Under the pieces are notes generated by a model. That model was not told the DNA's origin. It was given only the letters and a program-made list of their open reading frames with translations, and did no database searches. Positions 62,804 to 64,000 of a stretch of DNA of 64,000 nucleotides are shown here, piece by piece; positions within the stretch are counted from its first letter, which is position 1; each line of letters opens with the position of its first letter. Source of the stretch: Saprospiraceae bacterium (lineage in GTDB: Bacteria; Bacteroidota; Bacteroidia; Chitinophagales; Saprospiraceae); contig JAIYAV010000158.1 in the NCBI GenBank assembly GCA_027488855.1, forward strand, positions 1 through 64,000. The letters run 5' to 3'. The position numbers and the translations under genes were made by a program.

Positions 62804-62907
62804 CTTAGGTGCTCTTAGGTGTCTAAGGTGGTTCAAAATAAACAAAGTATAATTCTGAAAGCGACTTATTTGAATTGAACCACCTTAGGCACCTTAGAAC
62901 ACCTAAG
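62804..62907. repeat. TTAGGTG-type palindrome, copy 3
   Basis: Left arm 62804-62836 and right arm 62875-62907 pair with three mismatches in 33. The arms are almost the same sequence as at 19438-19536, including the same single T-G wobble position, but the loop is unrelated. It lies between purU and the end of the PepSY gene, 47 bases past the PepSY stop. Confidence 0.85.
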
Positions 62908-62953
62908 CAGCCATATGCTTATGATAATCAAGACATATAAGGACTAACGAACC

Positions 62954-63679
62954 TCAATTTTTCACCCGCTTCCGGCTCAGCCAAAACAACAAAAAACCCG
63001 AAGCAATCGTACACAAACCCATGATTGAAAACACCCGCAGCAGCACATTCCCCAAATTGTCCCGCGACTGGTAATCCATCGTGTGCAACATCCACAAAAA
63101 ATCAAAAATACGCCACTTGTCATTGCGGAATTTGGTCACTGCGCCCAGCTCCGTCGCCACATATACGGTGGTGCGACTCGGATGATCAAAACGAATGGCG
63201 TAAGCAGGCAAAGGATTTTCGCGGTATTCGTGGTGGCCATCGGTCGTGGTGAGGTACTGGACCTTGGTGATTTTGGGCGCTCCATTGAATTGCTGGGTCG
63301 CCATCGCGACTGCTTCTTTTTTGCTCAAAGCGGGACGGATTTCGCCCGTGACAGCATCGGCCAGGAAGAACATTTTGTGGTGCATGCCATGCACGATCTC
63401 CACCCGATAAGTGGGCTTACCCAAAATATCGATGAGCTGGATGCTGGCAACTTGGTTGATGGGGTGCCGAGCGGCCAGGTTTTTCAAAACCAGATTGGGC
63501 GACACCAAACTATCTCGAACCTGCAACATGGGCGGCGCTTTGCGCTGGTAATCCCCGTGGATGTAGTCCATGTCGGACCAACTGAAGTAGAGGCCGCCGA
63601 TGGTCCAGAGTAGGAACTGGATGCCAAGGAATAGGCCAAGGTAGCGGTGGGTGCGGCGGGCGAGGTAGTGGAAGGTCAT
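62954..63679 (-). CDS. PepSY-domain membrane protein
   Basis: A 241-residue inner membrane protein. A membrane helix at about 12-33 (YLGLFLGIQFLLWTIGGLYF) and another at about 213-234 (VFSIMGLCTIASGFLLFWL) flank an extracytoplasmic PepSY-like region (about 95-195: VTGEIRPALSKKEAVAMATQ, KWRIFDFLWMLHTMDY). The HRYLGLFLG start and the LHTMDY motif are typical of PepSY-associated TM proteins, often tied to iron or copper metabolism. Here no such partner is visible. Its stop TGA is followed by a palindrome after 47 bases. Confidence 0.8.
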   Translation of the reverse strand: MTFHYLARRTHRYLGLFLGIQFLLWTIGGLYFSWSDMDYIHGDYQRKAPPMLQVRDSLVSPNLVLKNLAARHPINQVASIQLIDILGKPTYRVEIVHGMHHKMFFLADAVTGEIRPALSKKEAVAMATQQFNGAPKITKVQYLTTTDGHHEYRENPLPAYAIRFDHPSRTTVYVATELGAVTKFRNDKWRIFDFLWMLHTMDYQSRDNLGNVLLRVFSIMGLCTIASGFLLFWLSRKRVKN

Positions 63680-63740
63680 TTATCGGTTGATTTATGGCCT
63701 AAATATCGGAATAAATGGGGAAGTAGGAGCAAATTCAACC

Positions 63741-63926
63741 AAAGCGACAGGATAGAAAAACGGATGAAACGGACTGAACGGATGAAAACGGATTTTTTTC
63801 CGCCTGCGGCGGATAGAGACGAGCCGCAGGCGAGTCAAAGTCCGTTCCAATCCGTTTAGTCCGTTTCATCCGTTTTACCATCCTCACTATTCAACCAAAG
63901 CGAAAGGATAGCAAAACGGAAGAAAC
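63741..63926. repeat. ACGGATGAA-type palindrome, copy 2, with a third partial arm
   Basis: Left arm 63741-63792 and right arm 63841-63887 are inverted repeats of ACGGATGAA-like units with several mismatches. The loop (TCCGCCTGCGGCGGATAGAG onward) equals the loop of copy 1 (16991-17040) read on the other strand with few changes, so the two copies are inserted in opposite orientation. From 63890 a partial copy of the left arm recurs (CAACCAAAGCGAAAGGATAG against CAACCAAAGCGACAGGATAG at 63738). The interval 63680-63971 contains no supported gene. Confidence 0.8.
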
Positions 63927-63971
63927 AGTCAGTACAAGTAGTCTATTTTTTATTCGGCTATTGCCTATCAA

Positions 63972-64000
63972 TCATTCTTCATCGTCAACGGCGATTTCCC
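63972..64000 (-). CDS. Possible C-terminal end of a gene entering from the right edge
   Basis: On the minus strand the last nine codons before a TGA at 63974-63972 read EIAVDDEE, an acidic tail typical of a protein end. Too short to identify. The adjacent palindrome at 63741-63926 would then lie downstream of this gene, as do most of the others. Confidence 0.25.

Overview
The window looks like an ordinary chromosomal segment of a free-living Bacteroidota, most likely a Saprospiria/Haliscomenobacter-like organism. The phylum call rests on a type IX secretion (T9SS) type-A sorting tail, a T9SS type-B (gliding-associated) tail with SprB repeats, a FecI/FecR-type sigma/anti-sigma pair, a head-GIN (DUF2807) lipoprotein, a eukaryote-like (type 2) IleRS, and several upstream regions with the Bacteroidota promoter pattern TTG-N17-24-TAnnTTTG. 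The class-level call is inference from overall flavour. I see no rRNA, tRNA, CRISPR array, integrase or transposase.

Layout. 1-9 kb: a truncated unknown gene, a fatty acid hydroxylase, a PLP cystathionine-synthase-like enzyme, a Nudix hydrolase, a large BNR/VPS10-like propeller protein, a GNAT acetyltransferase, a thioredoxin-MsrA fusion and a small outer membrane (OM) barrel. 9-19.5 kb: a TMTC-like membrane protein, a carboxypeptidase-regulatory-like protein, thrS, a T9SS mini-protein, a CoxE-like VWA protein with an unknown partner, and a secreted GHL6 glycosidase-like protein. 19.8-30 kb: M28 peptidase/glutaminyl cyclase, rsmI, pssA-purS, a SprB-repeat T9SS cargo, a three-domain RNA-repair enzyme Pnkp and a serine hydrolase. 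30.3-35.4 kb: a co-oriented surface locus (ECF sigma, FecR anti-sigma, STN/GLFN-repeat OM protein, OM barrel, head-GIN lipoprotein). 35.4-41 kb: a persulfide-dioxygenase-like MBL/rhodanese protein and a giant OM beta-barrel candidate. 41-43.7 kb: an AT-rich defence-type pocket (antitoxin, PIN toxin, OLD nuclease). 43.7-48.5 kb: ileS, Uma2, SH3 protein. 48.6-55.7 kb: an AT-rich stretch with a LytTR two-component system, two HExxH proteins and a frameshifted lipoprotein gene. 55.8-64 kb: metY, a small export protein, pdxH, ahcY, trpF, an esterase lipoprotein, purU, a PepSY membrane protein and the edge of one more gene. metY, ahcY and the PLP synthase fit sulfur amino acid and methyl-cycle metabolism; pdxH supplies their PLP.

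The most unusual signal is not a gene. Many gene ends carry long near-perfect palindromes (arms of 25-50 nt) whose arms are themselves short tandem direct repeats. Several sequence families share this architecture, some recur at distant loci with conserved loops, and several host genes take their stop codon, or even their last codons, from the palindrome arm. In one case (61786-61862) the element runs exactly from the stop codon of one gene to the stop codon of its convergent neighbour. I regard this as the best candidate for an undescribed system.

Start codons were moved downstream of the longest open frame where that frame opened with TTG or GTG and an ATG with a signal peptide, promoter or family-length fit lay inside. 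All functional names are from reading the translated sequence; no database search was run.
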